Notes under the pieces: model-generated | The model's input: the letters and a program-made list of their open reading frames with translations, nothing else | What the model was told of the DNA's origin: nothing | Databases searched by the model: none | Source: Pseudomonas sp. ML2-2023-3 | GTDB taxonomy: Bacteria > Pseudomonadota > Gammaproteobacteria > Pseudomonadales > Pseudomonadaceae | Assembly (NCBI RefSeq): GCF_037055275.1 | Contig: NZ_CP146343.1 | Location: forward strand, 4,648,001-4,712,000 | Length of the DNA: 64,000 bases | Reading direction: 5' to 3' | Program-made: the position numbers and the translations under genes | In this document: positions 31,021 to 40,634 of the stretch, piece by piece | Layout: each line of letters begins with the position of its first letter | How positions within the stretch are numbered: position 1 is the stretch's first letter

Positions 31021-32052
31021 ATGACCACCTCTAAAAACGATAAAAACACCCGAACCACGGGTCGCCCCACCCTTAACGAAGTAGCCCGCCTGGCCGGGGT
31101 CAGCCCCATCACTGCCTCCCGTGCCTTGCGCGGTATCAGCAGCGTCGCCACGGACCTTGCCGAAAAGGTGCGAATTGCCGCCGATGAGCTGAACTACGTG
31201 GTCAACCCGGCCGCCCGGGCACTGGCTTCAGCACAGAGCCACTCCGTCGTGGTGCTGGTTCCGTCCTTGTCCAACCTGCTGTTTATCGACACCCTCGAAG
31301 CCATACATGACGTATTGCGTCCTCGGGGTTTTGAGGTGCTGATCGGCAACTTTCACTACTCCCGTGATGAAGAAGAGAACCTGCTGCGCAACTATATGGC
31401 CTATCAGCCGCGCGGCCTCCTGCTGACCGGATTTGACCGTTCCGAAAGCTCACGACGGATGATTGAAAGCAGCAATGTACCCTGCGTGTACATGATGGAG
31501 CTGGATGCCGCCGAGGGCCTGAACTGCGTCGGGTTCTCCCAATTGAAGGCCGGTGAAACCGCTGCCCGGCACCTGATCTCCCGTGGCCGCAAGCGCCTGG
31601 CCTATATAGGCGCCCAACTTGATCAGCGCACGCTGTTGCGTGGCGAAGGTTTTCGCCGCGCCTTGCAGCAGGCGGGTTTGTACAACCCGGAGCTTGAACT
31701 GCTGACGCCGCGCCCGTCCTCTGTTGGCCTTGGTGGCGAACTGTTCCTGCAGTTGCTGGCCAGCCATCCGCAGGTAGATGCGATCTTTTTCGGCAACGAT
31801 GACCTTGCCCAGGGCGCACTGCTGGAAGCCGCACGCACCGGCATTAAAATCCCGGAGCAAATCGCCATATTAGGTTTTAACGACCTGCCGTCCTCGGAAT
31901 TCATGGTGCCGCGCTTAAGCAGTATTCGTACCCCCCGAGAAGCCATCGGCCGTCGTGCGGCCGAGCAGATGCTCACACTGATGGCCGGCAACAAAGTGGC
32001 CAATCCGGTGCAAGACATGGGTTTTGAACTGATGGTGCGTGAGAGCAGCTAA
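31021..32052 (+). CDS. gntR: LacI-family gluconate repressor GntR
   Basis: 343 aa from ATG 31021 (MTTSKNDKNTRTTGRPTLNE). LacI-type DNA-binding head with LNEVARLAGVSPITASRALRG and the hinge NPAARALASAQS, then a periplasmic-binding-like effector domain ending in AILGFNDLPSSEFMVPRLSSIRTP. Divergent from gntK-gntT. The GCGC-centred palindromes before all three genes are of the kind LacI-family dimers bind. Gluconate or 6-phosphogluconate is the likely inducer. Confidence 0.92.
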   Translation: MTTSKNDKNTRTTGRPTLNEVARLAGVSPITASRALRGISSVATDLAEKVRIAADELNYVVNPAARALASAQSHSVVVLVPSLSNLLFIDTLEAIHDVLRPRGFEVLIGNFHYSRDEEENLLRNYMAYQPRGLLLTGFDRSESSRRMIESSNVPCVYMMELDAAEGLNCVGFSQLKAGETAARHLISRGRKRLAYIGAQLDQRTLLRGEGFRRALQQAGLYNPELELLTPRPSSVGLGGELFLQLLASHPQVDAIFFGNDDLAQGALLEAARTGIKIPEQIAILGFNDLPSSEFMVPRLSSIRTPREAIGRRAAEQMLTLMAGNKVANPVQDMGFELMVRESS

Positions 32053-32073
32053 GGCCCCTGCTCCCGCAGTTAA

Positions 32074-33393
32074 TTAATGCAGTTGCAACGTTGAGTTGAA
32101 CTGGCTGATGGCATCGACCACATGCCTGGAGCCTTGCTGGATTTCCAGAATCGCCTCCCCGGCTTCATTCGCCAGTTCGACCCCCAGGCCGGTTCGACTC
32201 AGACTTGACTGCATACTGGTCACTGCACTCAGCGAGAGGTCATGGTTTCTGCGGACCACTTCGACAATCTCCAGGGTGGCCGCACTGGTACGCGCCGCCA
32301 GACTTCTCACCTCATCCGCCACCACGGCAAACCCGCGACCATGCTCCCCTGCCCTCGCCGCTTCGATCGCGGCATTGAGCGCCAGCAAATTGGTTTGATC
32401 GGCAATCCCGCGAATGGTCTGCACAATCTTCCCGATGCTGTCCGACTGCTTGCTCACCGCATCAATGCTTTGCGCCGCCTCGTTGAGGTCTTTGGAGATG
32501 GCTTCAATGATTTGCACAGTCTGCTGAACCACCTGTGAGCCTTTCTGCGCACAGGCGTCGTTTTGCACCGACGTGCTGTGGGCCGATTCGGCGGCAGTTT
32601 GCAGATTGGTGACTTGAGCTGTGATATCACTGGCAAACTTCACCACCTTGTACAAACGGCCCTTGGCATCAAAAATCGGGTTGTAGGAGGCTTCGAGATA
32701 AACCGTGTGCCCATGTTTGTCGACCCGTTCAAAACGCCTGGAGTGATACTCGCCACGATTGAGCGAAGCCCAAAATGCTTTATAACCCGATGATTCGGCC
32801 TCATGGGGCCGACAGAACATGCCGTGGTGCTGACCGACGATTTCACTCAGCGAGTAATGCATGGTATTGAGAAAGTTCTGATTGGCATTGATCACCCGGC
32901 CATCAGGAGAAAACTCGATCATTGCCATCGAGCGGCTCAAGGCGTTCACAATGCTCTGGTTTTCGTGCTCTTTGTTGATTCGAGCGGTGATATCCGAAGC
33001 CACCTTGATCACGCGGGTGACGTGCTGATCTGCGCCGACAATAGGCATGTAACTGGCTTCAAGCCACACCTCGCGCCCGGCCTTGTCGAGCCGTGAAAAG
33101 GTACCGTTCAACGGTTCTCCACGGGCCAGATCACTCCAGAAATGACTGTAGTCGCTGGACCTCTGGTAACTATCTTCGCAAAAAATCCGGTGATGCTTAC
33201 CCCGGATTTCGTCAGCGCAATAGCCCATTACCCTGCAAAAGTTCTCGTTGGCATCAAGAATGGTGCCATCCGGAGCGAATTCAATAATGGCCATGGACCG
33301 ACTGATGGCCTGCACCTTCGCTAACGTGTCATTCAATGAGCCGTTTAGACGTTTGTTCTCAAGCAGGTCGGCTTTGTTATGCAAATTAAACAT
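32074..33393 (-). CDS. Cytoplasmic methyl-accepting chemoreceptor with two PAS domains (BdlA-like)
   Basis: 439 aa, no membrane segment. Two PAS domains at residues about 25-140 and 145-260 are near repeats ([13 protein letters not shown] / [22 protein letters not shown] / YLEASYNPI). The signalling tip reads [35 protein letters not shown]. The architecture is that of P. aeruginosa BdlA, which mediates biofilm dispersal, but also of Aer2-like soluble receptors, so no symbol is given. Converges with gntR (21 bp gap). Confidence 0.88.
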   Translation of the reverse strand: MFNLHNKADLLENKRLNGSLNDTLAKVQAISRSMAIIEFAPDGTILDANENFCRVMGYCADEIRGKHHRIFCEDSYQRSSDYSHFWSDLARGEPLNGTFSRLDKAGREVWLEASYMPIVGADQHVTRVIKVASDITARINKEHENQSIVNALSRSMAMIEFSPDGRVINANQNFLNTMHYSLSEIVGQHHGMFCRPHEAESSGYKAFWASLNRGEYHSRRFERVDKHGHTVYLEASYNPIFDAKGRLYKVVKFASDITAQVTNLQTAAESAHSTSVQNDACAQKGSQVVQQTVQIIEAISKDLNEAAQSIDAVSKQSDSIGKIVQTIRGIADQTNLLALNAAIEAARAGEHGRGFAVVADEVRSLAARTSAATLEIVEVVRRNHDLSLSAVTSMQSSLSRTGLGVELANEAGEAILEIQQGSRHVVDAISQFNSTLQLH

Positions 33394-33662
33394 GGCTCAA
33401 TCCCTGGAGGTGCTGTCTATTGATAATTCAAAAGTTTCAAGGCTGCGCTTTAAACTTTTAACGTTAGAGCTGTACGCACTTCGAGGGTTAAAGCATTTAT
33501 CGCCTACGCCCCGTAACGGTGGAGCATAGCTAGGCAAATGATCCGTGCAAGCACATAGCCATCAAGCTGCGACGGAGCGCTCACGCTTTAAAAAATAGCT
33601 AAATGGAGGATGTGCACTTTAAAACTGGCAGGGGCCCAAGAACTGAGCCCCCGGCAAATTAC

Positions 33663-33779
33663 TTAATGCCCAAACAATCCAGTATCGGATTTCTTGGATT
33701 TTTTATCAGCGCGTTTTTCATCCGCTGTTTTGGCCGGCTTTTTCTTCGCCGCCTTTTTTGAATCCATGCCTTTAGCCAT
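33663..33779 (-). CDS. 38-residue lysine-rich small protein
   Basis: Begins MAKGMDSKKAAKKKPAKTAD and ends KKSDTGLFGH, with 14 Lys residues in 38. GGAG lies eight bases before ATG. No signal or membrane segment. Lys/Ala-rich peptides of this type may bind nucleic acid or act as ribosome-associated peptides, but function here is unknown. It is isolated, with about 200-270 bp on both sides. The opposite-strand ORF over it has no protein-like character. Confidence 0.6.
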   Translation of the reverse strand: MAKGMDSKKAAKKKPAKTADEKRADKKSKKSDTGLFGH

Positions 33780-33984
33780 GTCGTGCGCTCCAGTGTTCAA
33801 GGATGTGAACTCAGGTATAACACTGATCCGTTGCGAACTTTTAATTAAAACCCGTTATTCAAAAAAGAATGAATGCTCTTGCGTTTTAATTTCGAATAAC
33901 CCTTTCCAGTAAAAACCGACAACGGCACAAAACCACTCCGTTGTTTGTTTATACTGCGAGCCCTTCCCTAAAGCCTGTGGACTT

Positions 33985-34434
33985 ATGACTGCGATTGTTT
34001 ACGCCCCGCTTGACGCACCTTTATGGCCGTTAATGAACAAGTTTTACCGTGCCCATCAATCGTCGATGAAAGCGGTCAAGGACGCACAATTATGGGTCGC
34101 TCGCCAAGAGGACATTGTCGCCGGATTGTGTCTGCGGCCAATGGCTCACGGCCACTGGCTGACCGGGTTGTTTGTCGCACCAGCACTGCGCGGCCAAGGC
34201 GTTGCAGGGGAGCTGGTGAGGCATGCGGTGAAAGCCTGCGAAGGACCGGTCTGGTTGTTCTGCGATCCCGAGCTGCAAGGGTTCTATGAAAAGCTGGGGT
34301 TCAGCCTGGACGTGGAGTTGCCCCACGCCCTGCACGAGCGGCTGGTTCGCTATCAACGCAACAAGGCGATGATAGCGCTGGGATCCACTACTCCTGGGTA
34401 CCCGGCTCCAGATCAGGAAACAGCACCTCGATAA
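33985..34434 (+). CDS. GNAT-family N-acetyltransferase
   Basis: 149 aa. Acetyl-CoA binding motif [23 protein letters not shown], then [18 protein letters not shown]. Its 3' end overlaps the convergent def gene by 47 bp; the last 20 residues have no GNAT role and are P/T/A-rich. Substrate unknown. Confidence 0.82.
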   Translation: MTAIVYAPLDAPLWPLMNKFYRAHQSSMKAVKDAQLWVARQEDIVAGLCLRPMAHGHWLTGLFVAPALRGQGVAGELVRHAVKACEGPVWLFCDPELQGFYEKLGFSLDVELPHALHERLVRYQRNKAMIALGSTTPGYPAPDQETAPR

Positions 34435-34927
34435 AACCGAACTTGCTGAAATCCTTGATCCGTGACGGATAAAGGCGACCTATCAGGTGATCACACTCAT
34501 GCTGTACCACCCGCGCATGAAAACCTTCGGCCACCCGTACGATCGGCTCACCCTTGGGCGTGAAGCCTTCGTAGCGGATCTTGTGAAAACGCTCAACGAC
34601 CCCACGCAGACCGGGCACTGACAGGCACCCCTCCCAGTCTTCTTCAAGGGCCGGGCTCAGAGGCGTGATCAAGGGATTGATCAGGATGGTCTGAGGCACG
34701 GCTTCAGCATCCGGGTAACGCTCGCTGTGCTCGAATCCAAAGATGACCAATTGCAGGTCAACCCCGATTTGCGGAGCCGCCAGGCCCACGCCTCCTGCGT
34801 GCTCCATGGTCTGCAGCATGTCGTCGATCAATTGCCAGAGTTCTGGCGTGTCGAACATTTCATCCGGCACTGGCTCTGCGACACGCAATAGACGCTCATC
34901 GCCCATTTTCAAGATTTCACGAATCAT
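34388..34927 (-). CDS. def: Peptide deformylase
   Basis: 179 aa. Removes formyl from nascent N-terminal Met. All three family motifs are intact: [18 protein letters not shown] (metal ligand Cys101) and HECDH (His143, Glu144, His147). It starts two bases after the yihY-type gene stop (TGA-CC-ATG) and has no own ribosome site, so translation is probably coupled. A paralogous def near fmt is usual in Pseudomonas. Confidence 0.93.
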   Translation of the reverse strand: MIREILKMGDERLLRVAEPVPDEMFDTPELWQLIDDMLQTMEHAGGVGLAAPQIGVDLQLVIFGFEHSERYPDAEAVPQTILINPLITPLSPALEEDWEGCLSVPGLRGVVERFHKIRYEGFTPKGEPIVRVAEGFHARVVQHECDHLIGRLYPSRIKDFSKFGFIEVLFPDLEPGTQE

Positions 34928-34929
34928 GG

Positions 34930-35883
34930 TCAGTATTCATCAGAAGTGGGTTTAAGGGAGTGGTCGCGCCCAAGGCCGGAGACATGCTTCTTTGGATCAG
35001 GGTCGTCAGACTCATCGAACGTCTTCTCACCCGGATTCTTGCCTTCAGCCGACATGTGTTCAATCACAGCATTCATTTCAGCGCCCAACAACAGCACTGC
35101 GGACGAAATGTAGAAGTACAGCAACAGCACGATGATTGCCCCGATACTGCCATACATGGCGTTGTAGTCCGCGAAGGTTTTGACATAAAAGGCAAAACCC
35201 AATGACGCGATGATCCATACCACCACTGCCAGCACCGAGCCCGGCGTAATGAAGCGAAACTTCTGCTCCACGTCGGGCATCACGTAATACATCAACGCCA
35301 CGGCCACCATCAGCAGCAGGATGATCACCGGCCAGCGCAGGATGGTCCACAACGTCACCACAAAGTCTTCAAGGCCTACCTGCCCCGCGAGCCAGCTCAT
35401 CACCTGTGGCCCGAGCACCATCAGTGCCGCAGCAACCAGCAGCATGCCGGCAATACCGATGGTGTAAAAAATCGACAGCGGAAAACGCTTCCAGATGGGA
35501 CGCCCTTCTACCACGTCATAAGCGGCATTCATTGCACTCATCATCAGCCGCACGCCTGCGGAAGCTGTCCACAACGCAATCACGATACCCACCGACAGCA
35601 ATCCGCCCTTGGATTGCTGTAATTGATCGATCACCGGATTGACCTGTTCCAGCGCTTGCGGTGGCAGCACCAGTTCGGACTGCAGGCGCAGCCAGGTAAA
35701 GAAATCGGGAAGATGCAAAAAGCCGATCAATGCAATCAGAAACAGAATGAATGGAAATAACGAAAACAGCATTTGATAGGCCAACGCCGAGGCATAGGTC
35801 GACATCTCATCGTCGATAAATTCCTTGACCGTTCTGATCAAGACTTTGCCCAAAGGCAGGCCGTTCAAGCCTGGAAAAAACAT
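34930..35883 (-). CDS. YihY/virulence factor BrkB-family inner-membrane protein
   Basis: 317 aa from ATG 35883 ([20 protein letters not shown]), set by AGGAG five bases upstream. About six membrane segments, with the family stretches [60 protein letters not shown] and [18 protein letters not shown]. Once annotated as ribonuclease BN in error; the real function is uncertain. A long charged C-terminal tail follows. Likely co-transcribed with def. Confidence 0.88.
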   Translation of the reverse strand: MFFPGLNGLPLGKVLIRTVKEFIDDEMSTYASALAYQMLFSLFPFILFLIALIGFLHLPDFFTWLRLQSELVLPPQALEQVNPVIDQLQQSKGGLLSVGIVIALWTASAGVRLMMSAMNAAYDVVEGRPIWKRFPLSIFYTIGIAGMLLVAAALMVLGPQVMSWLAGQVGLEDFVVTLWTILRWPVIILLLMVAVALMYYVMPDVEQKFRFITPGSVLAVVVWIIASLGFAFYVKTFADYNAMYGSIGAIIVLLLYFYISSAVLLLGAEMNAVIEHMSAEGKNPGEKTFDESDDPDPKKHVSGLGRDHSLKPTSDEY

Positions 35884-36162
35884 AGCGTCTCCTTTCGCCG
35901 CTGAGTTATTGAGATCACACGCCTCCAAGCGAAGGGTTGTACCTAAAAGTAGTCCAATTGGCGACTTTGAAAGCACTTGATCGCCAAACCTGTGAAAAGC
36001 CCACTCCAAGGTTGACCCCCCGGCCCGGCAGCGAGTTTCATTTAATTCTGCCGATCATTTCGTCGATCAGAGCAGGTTGGGCTTTATGTTTGCTCGCTAA
36101 CCCCCGAGAATACGCGACGTATTCAGGCTATGGCGCTGAAGATCCGCAATTGTAGGAAGTTT

Positions 36163-36540
36163 ATGAAACTCGATAAAAAGCTGGCTATTGCCCGCAGAAA
36201 CCAGGAACTCGGCGGCGCGGTACTCGGCGTCAACAACTGCCATTTCGCCGCACTGAACACCAACAAGAACATCTGGTGGTTCGATATTCCGCTGGCCCGC
36301 CTGGCCGTCGGTCAATACGAATGGGTGCACCTGTTGCTGCACACCCCAAGCACCGACGAACTGCTCCACCTGAAGGTGACCACTGCATTCCTGCGTGAAA
36401 AACGCGAAGGCATGGTCGTTCGCGCAACGCACAAACGTACGCCGACCATGAGCCTTGAGCTGAGCGCGGACAAAGACTCCTACTTGCAGGACGTGCGTCC
36501 GACAGGTACCGGCGTCAACTTCGCACAGTTTGTGTTGTAG
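36163..36540 (+). CDS. Conserved-looking hypothetical protein
   Basis: 125 aa from ATG 36163 (MKLDKKLAIARRNQELGGAV); AGGAAG lies just upstream. Soluble, no signal. Segments include LGVNNCHFAALNTNKNIWWF, LARLAVGQYEWVHLLLH and a basic stretch FLREKREGMVVRATHKR. I do not recognise the family. Its TAG stop is the first three bases of the following REP palindrome. Confidence 0.72.
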   Translation: MKLDKKLAIARRNQELGGAVLGVNNCHFAALNTNKNIWWFDIPLARLAVGQYEWVHLLLHTPSTDELLHLKVTTAFLREKREGMVVRATHKRTPTMSLELSADKDSYLQDVRPTGTGVNFAQFVL

Positions 36541-36624
36541 TCGCTGCCGAAGGCTGCGAAGGGTTGCGTAGCAGCCCGTTTTTTGAACGCCACACACCTG
36601 CACCGCAGCCTTCGGCAGCGACTA
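36538..36624. repeat. REP inverted pair, TAGTCGCTGCCGAAGGCTGCG family
   Basis: Perfect 21-base arms separated by 45 bases. The left arm begins inside the stop codon of the preceding gene. It is related to the element set at 48478-48669 (TAGCCGCTGCCGCAGGCTGCG) and distinct from the GGAGCGGGC family. Confidence 0.85.
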
Positions 36625-36643
36625 CAAGCGTTGCGTTCAAAAC

Positions 36644-36671
36644 AAAAAAGCCCCGCAATGCGGGGCTTTTT
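36644..36671. terminator. Bidirectional rho-independent terminator
   Basis: GCCCCGC, AAT loop, GCGGGGC with A run on the left and T run on the right. Serves fadD1 on the minus strand and the convergent 36163 gene on the plus strand. Confidence 0.92.
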
Positions 36672-36685
36672 CGTATCCAGGTCCG

Positions 36686-38377
36686 TTACTTCTTGAGGCC
36701 CAGTTTCTTCAGTTCTTCGTCTCGCAGTTCACGGCGCAGAATCTTGCCTACGTTGGTAGTCGGCAAACTGTCGCGGAACTCGACGAATTTCGGAGCCTTA
36801 TAGGCAGTCAGATTGGCACGCATGTGCGCCATGACCTGATCCTTGGTCAGCGTCATGCCCGGCTTGACCACGATAAACACCTTGATCAATTCACCGGTCT
36901 TTTCATCCGGAATGCCGATTGCTGCTGACTGCAATACGCCAGGCAAGGAAGCCATCACATCTTCCAGTTCGTTCGGGTAAACATTGAAACCCGACACCAG
37001 GATCATGTCTTTCTTGCGGTCGACGATACGCATGTAGCCATCAGGCTGAATGACCGCAATATCACCGGACTTCAACCAGCCATCGCTGTCCATGATCTCG
37101 GCGGTCGCGTCGGGACGCTGCCAGTAACCCTTCATGACCTGCGGGCCCTTGATGCACAGCTCGCCAATTTCGCCCAGCGGCAGTTCTTCACCGGCATCAT
37201 TGATCACTTTGCACAGGGTCGAAGGCATCGGAATGCCGATAGTGCCTACCTGAATGTTCTGGATCGGGTTCACCGAAGCCACAGGGCTGGTTTCGGTCAT
37301 GCCATAACCTTCGCAGATCGGGCTGCCCGTCACGGTTTTCCAGCGTTCAGCTACCGACAGTTGCAAGGCCATGCCGCCCGACAACGTCATCTTGAGGGCC
37401 GAAAAGTCCAGCTTGCGGAACGCCTCGTTATTGCATAGCGCAACAAACAGGGTGTTAAGACCGACAAAACCGCTGAACTTCCACTTGGACAGTTCCTTGA
37501 CCATCGCAGGCAAATCACGGGGGTTGCTGATCAGCACGTTGTGGTTGCCGAGCAACATCATTGCCATGCAGTGAAAGGTAAATGCGTAGATGTGATAAAG
37601 CGGCAATGGCGTAATCAGGATTTCACTGCCCTCGTTGAGGTTGGAACCCATCAACGCCTTGCACTGCAGCATGTTGGCGATCAGGTTGCGATGGCTCAGC
37701 ATCGCGCCCTTGGCCACACCCGTGGTACCACCGGTGTATTGCAGCACGGCAACTTCACTGCTTACCGGGTTCGCTTCCTTGACCGGCTGGCCACGGCCTT
37801 TGCTCAACACGTCGTTGAACTTGATGGCCTGAGGCAAGTAATAGGCCGGGACCATCTTTTTCACATACTTGATGACAGCGTTGATCAGCACACGCTTGAA
37901 GGGCGCCAGCATGTCAGCCACTTCGGTGACAATCACATACTTGACCGAGGTCTGCGGTACGACCTTCTCGGCCAGGTGCGCCATGTTCGCCAGGCATACC
38001 AGCGCTTTGGCGCCGGAGTCCTTGAATTGGTGCTCCATTTCCCGCGCGGTGTACAGCGGGTTGGTGTTGACCACGATCAAGCCGGCGCGGATGGCTCCGA
38101 ACACAGCGATCGGGTATTGCAACAGGTTGGGCAACTGCACGGCGATGCGATCGCCGGGTTGCAGGTCGGTGTGCTGCTGCAACCAGGCAGCAAATGCGCC
38201 GGACTGCTCGTAAAGCTCACCGTAGGTGATGGTTTTGCCGAGGTTACTGAACGCCGGTTTATCAGCGAAACGCTGGCAAGACTCTCGCAGTACCGTCTGA
38301 ATATTTGGATATTCATCGGGATTGATTTCAGCAGCAATCCCAGCTGGGTACTTATCCTTCCAAAAGCCTTCAATCAT
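36686..38377 (-). CDS. fadD1: Long-chain fatty acid-CoA ligase FadD1
   Basis: 563 aa. Activates exogenous fatty acids to acyl-CoA. P-loop YTGGTTGVAKGAMLSHRN, A5 motif EGYGMTETSPV, A7 YMRIVDRKKDMILVSGFNVYP, and the C-terminal catalytic Lys in TNVGKILRRELR. Downstream of fadD2 on the same strand, the order known from P. aeruginosa, with 359 bp between that allows its own promoter. The leader carries AATAAGAA and a short stem. Confidence 0.93.
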   Translation of the reverse strand: MIEGFWKDKYPAGIAAEINPDEYPNIQTVLRESCQRFADKPAFSNLGKTITYGELYEQSGAFAAWLQQHTDLQPGDRIAVQLPNLLQYPIAVFGAIRAGLIVVNTNPLYTAREMEHQFKDSGAKALVCLANMAHLAEKVVPQTSVKYVIVTEVADMLAPFKRVLINAVIKYVKKMVPAYYLPQAIKFNDVLSKGRGQPVKEANPVSSEVAVLQYTGGTTGVAKGAMLSHRNLIANMLQCKALMGSNLNEGSEILITPLPLYHIYAFTFHCMAMMLLGNHNVLISNPRDLPAMVKELSKWKFSGFVGLNTLFVALCNNEAFRKLDFSALKMTLSGGMALQLSVAERWKTVTGSPICEGYGMTETSPVASVNPIQNIQVGTIGIPMPSTLCKVINDAGEELPLGEIGELCIKGPQVMKGYWQRPDATAEIMDSDGWLKSGDIAVIQPDGYMRIVDRKKDMILVSGFNVYPNELEDVMASLPGVLQSAAIGIPDEKTGELIKVFIVVKPGMTLTKDQVMAHMRANLTAYKAPKFVEFRDSLPTTNVGKILRRELRDEELKKLGLKK

Positions 38378-38736
38378 GGAAGCCCACTCCTCAGCGTCGC
38401 GAATTCTTCACCGCATCGGGTGCGGTTCTTATTTGTTTGATTTTTATAATGGACAGATCTGGCTTTTACTTACCTAGAAGTCACAAAGCGCGCCGAGAGT
38501 AGCAGCTTTGCCAAAGGCCGCCTAGAGCCAAAAACAGGGTTTAGAGTCACCAACCTGACTGTAGGACAATCCAAAGTCATCATTAGTGCAAAAACTCTAT
38601 TAACGACAAAACCCCTCTATATCGGGCCTCACAGATCATTCATTTGGGGCTATCGATAACGATTGGTCATTTTCATGGCTGAAAAAAACGCCCACTGCCT
38701 CAAGGCAAGCGGGCGTCTGTCGCCAGGCTGAACGAA
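38378..38736. other. Intergenic region fadD2 - fadD1
   Basis: 359 bp. Contains the fadD2 terminator at its right end and the fadD1 leader at its left end. I looked for the PsrA-type operator (GAAAC/GTTTC inverted arms) and saw none. Confidence 0.5.
38682..38716 (-). terminator. Rho-independent terminator of fadD2
   Basis: Minus strand ACGCCCGCTTGCC, TTGA loop, GGCAGTGGGCGT, then a T run. Begins about 20 bp after the fadD2 stop. Confidence 0.85.
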
Positions 38737-40425
38737 TCAGGCGATATCTCGTAACTCGCGACGCAGGATTTTGCCCACCGGGGTCATGGGCAAGGAATCG
38801 CGCAACACGATTTGCTTGGGCACCTTATAACCGGTGAAGTTGTCCTTGCAGTAAGCCTTCAGTTCTTCAACGGTCACTCCGCCTGCACGAGGCACGACAA
38901 ACAATTTGACCGCCTCCCCGGTGCGATCGTCCGGTACGCCAATGACCGCGCAATTGGCCACTTTTGGATGGGCCATCACGATGTCTTCAATTTCGTTGGG
39001 GTACACATTGAAACCGGAGACGATGATCAGGTCTTTTTTGCGATCGACAATACGGACAAAACCATCCGGATCAATCACTGCGATATCACCGGTCCTGAAC
39101 CAGCCCTCGGCATCCAGTACTTCGGCCGTGGCCTCGGGGTTTTGCCAGTAGCCTTTCATCACTTGAGGGCCTTTGACGCACAGTTCGCCTCTCTCGCCCA
39201 GGCCCAGGTCGACACCTTCGTCGCTGATCACCTTCATGGCCGTACCGGGAACCGGCATGCCCACCGTCCCCAGCCTTGCCAGTGAACCGCAAGGGTTGGC
39301 ACTGGCCACCGGGGAGGTTTCAGTGAGCCCGTAACCTTCAACAATCCGGCACCCCGTGAGTTTTTCCCAACGCTCTGCCGTGGCCTTGACCAGCGCCGTG
39401 CCGCCCGAGTTGGTGATTTTGAGCCCGGAGAAATCCACGGTCTTGAAGTCAGGGTGATCCATGAGCGCAACAAACAAGGTGTTAAGGCCCAGGAAACCAG
39501 TGAATTTCCAGTTTTTGAGCTCCTTGATAAACCCTTTGATGTCGCGCGGATTGGTGATCAGGACGTTATGGTTGCCCGTGACCATCATCCCCATGCAATT
39601 GGCGGTGAAAGCATAGATATGGTAGAGCGGCAATGGGCCGATCATGATCTCGCGGCCGTCCTTGAGCATCGGCTGACCATCCGGGCCATGCTGGGACAGG
39701 CAGGCACGCAGTTGCAGCATGTTGGCGATCAGATTGCCATGGGTCAGCATCGCGCCCTTGGGCAAGCCGGTGGTGCCGCCGGTGTATTGCAGCACCGCGG
39801 TGTCATCCAGGGATGTCGTCAGCGGGCGGATAACCTGACCCGCGCCACGGCGCAAAACATTTTTGAAGGGGATCGCCTGGGGTAACTGATAGGCCGGCAC
39901 CAGCTTTTTAACCTTGTCGACCACCAGATTTGTGACCCAGCCTTTTACGGCCGGCATCATGTCGCCCATTCTGGCTTCGATCAGGTAGTCGATTTCGATG
40001 TCTTGCAGCACTTCCTGCACGCGCTTGCCAAACATGTTCAAGTACACCAGCGCACGAATCCCGGCGCTCTTGAACTGATGGTGCATCTCGCGCGAGGTGT
40101 AGAGCGGGTTGGTGTTGACCACCACCAGCCCCGCACGCATCGCACCAAATACGGCAATCGGGTACTGCAGGGTATTGGGCATTTGCACGGCGATACGATC
40201 GCCGGGCTTGAGATCGGTGTGTTCCTGCAGGTAACCGGCAAAAGCAGCACTGTAGCGCTCCAGTTCGGCATAGCTGATGGTCACGCCCAGATTGCTGAAG
40301 GCCGGGCGGTCCGCGAATTTCTTGCAGGAGCGCTCAAACACGTCAACGACCGATTTGTAGGTCGTCATATCGATATCCAGCGGTACCCCGGCGGGACGTT
40401 TGTCATTCCAGAAATCAGGTTGCAT
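38737..40425 (-). CDS. fadD2: Long-chain fatty acid-CoA ligase FadD2
   Basis: 562 aa from ATG 40425 (MQPDFWNDKRPAGVPLDIDM), with GAGG upstream; the longer reading from 40539 adds 38 residues not seen in the family. Motifs: YTGGTTGLPKGAMLTHGN, EGYGLTETSPV, FVRIVDRKKDLIIVSGFNVYP, and the catalytic Lys in PVGKILRRELR. Paralogue of fadD1; in P. aeruginosa FadD2 favours shorter chains. Divergent from the hydrolase gene at 40635. Confidence 0.93.
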   Translation of the reverse strand: MQPDFWNDKRPAGVPLDIDMTTYKSVVDVFERSCKKFADRPAFSNLGVTISYAELERYSAAFAGYLQEHTDLKPGDRIAVQMPNTLQYPIAVFGAMRAGLVVVNTNPLYTSREMHHQFKSAGIRALVYLNMFGKRVQEVLQDIEIDYLIEARMGDMMPAVKGWVTNLVVDKVKKLVPAYQLPQAIPFKNVLRRGAGQVIRPLTTSLDDTAVLQYTGGTTGLPKGAMLTHGNLIANMLQLRACLSQHGPDGQPMLKDGREIMIGPLPLYHIYAFTANCMGMMVTGNHNVLITNPRDIKGFIKELKNWKFTGFLGLNTLFVALMDHPDFKTVDFSGLKITNSGGTALVKATAERWEKLTGCRIVEGYGLTETSPVASANPCGSLARLGTVGMPVPGTAMKVISDEGVDLGLGERGELCVKGPQVMKGYWQNPEATAEVLDAEGWFRTGDIAVIDPDGFVRIVDRKKDLIIVSGFNVYPNEIEDIVMAHPKVANCAVIGVPDDRTGEAVKLFVVPRAGGVTVEELKAYCKDNFTGYKVPKQIVLRDSLPMTPVGKILRRELRDIA

Positions 40426-40634
40426 TATTTTTATCCTCGTACCTGAGCGTGTCTTGCCGCAACTTTCACTTCGTGAAAAGCGGAACTTGCGGACGGTAAC
40501 AGTTATCAAGTTGTAGGCAAATACAGCGATCTTCGCCATTTACATCTTGAATCTTATTACAACACGACTCCTTGATAAGTGGCCGCTCTGCAAATGCGCT
40601 ATACACTGCTACGACAACAAATGAAGGAACTGCC

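Noticed and set aside
38378..38736. PsrA-type operator upstream of fadD1
   Set aside because: No GAAAC/GTTTC inverted arms with the right spacing were seen.
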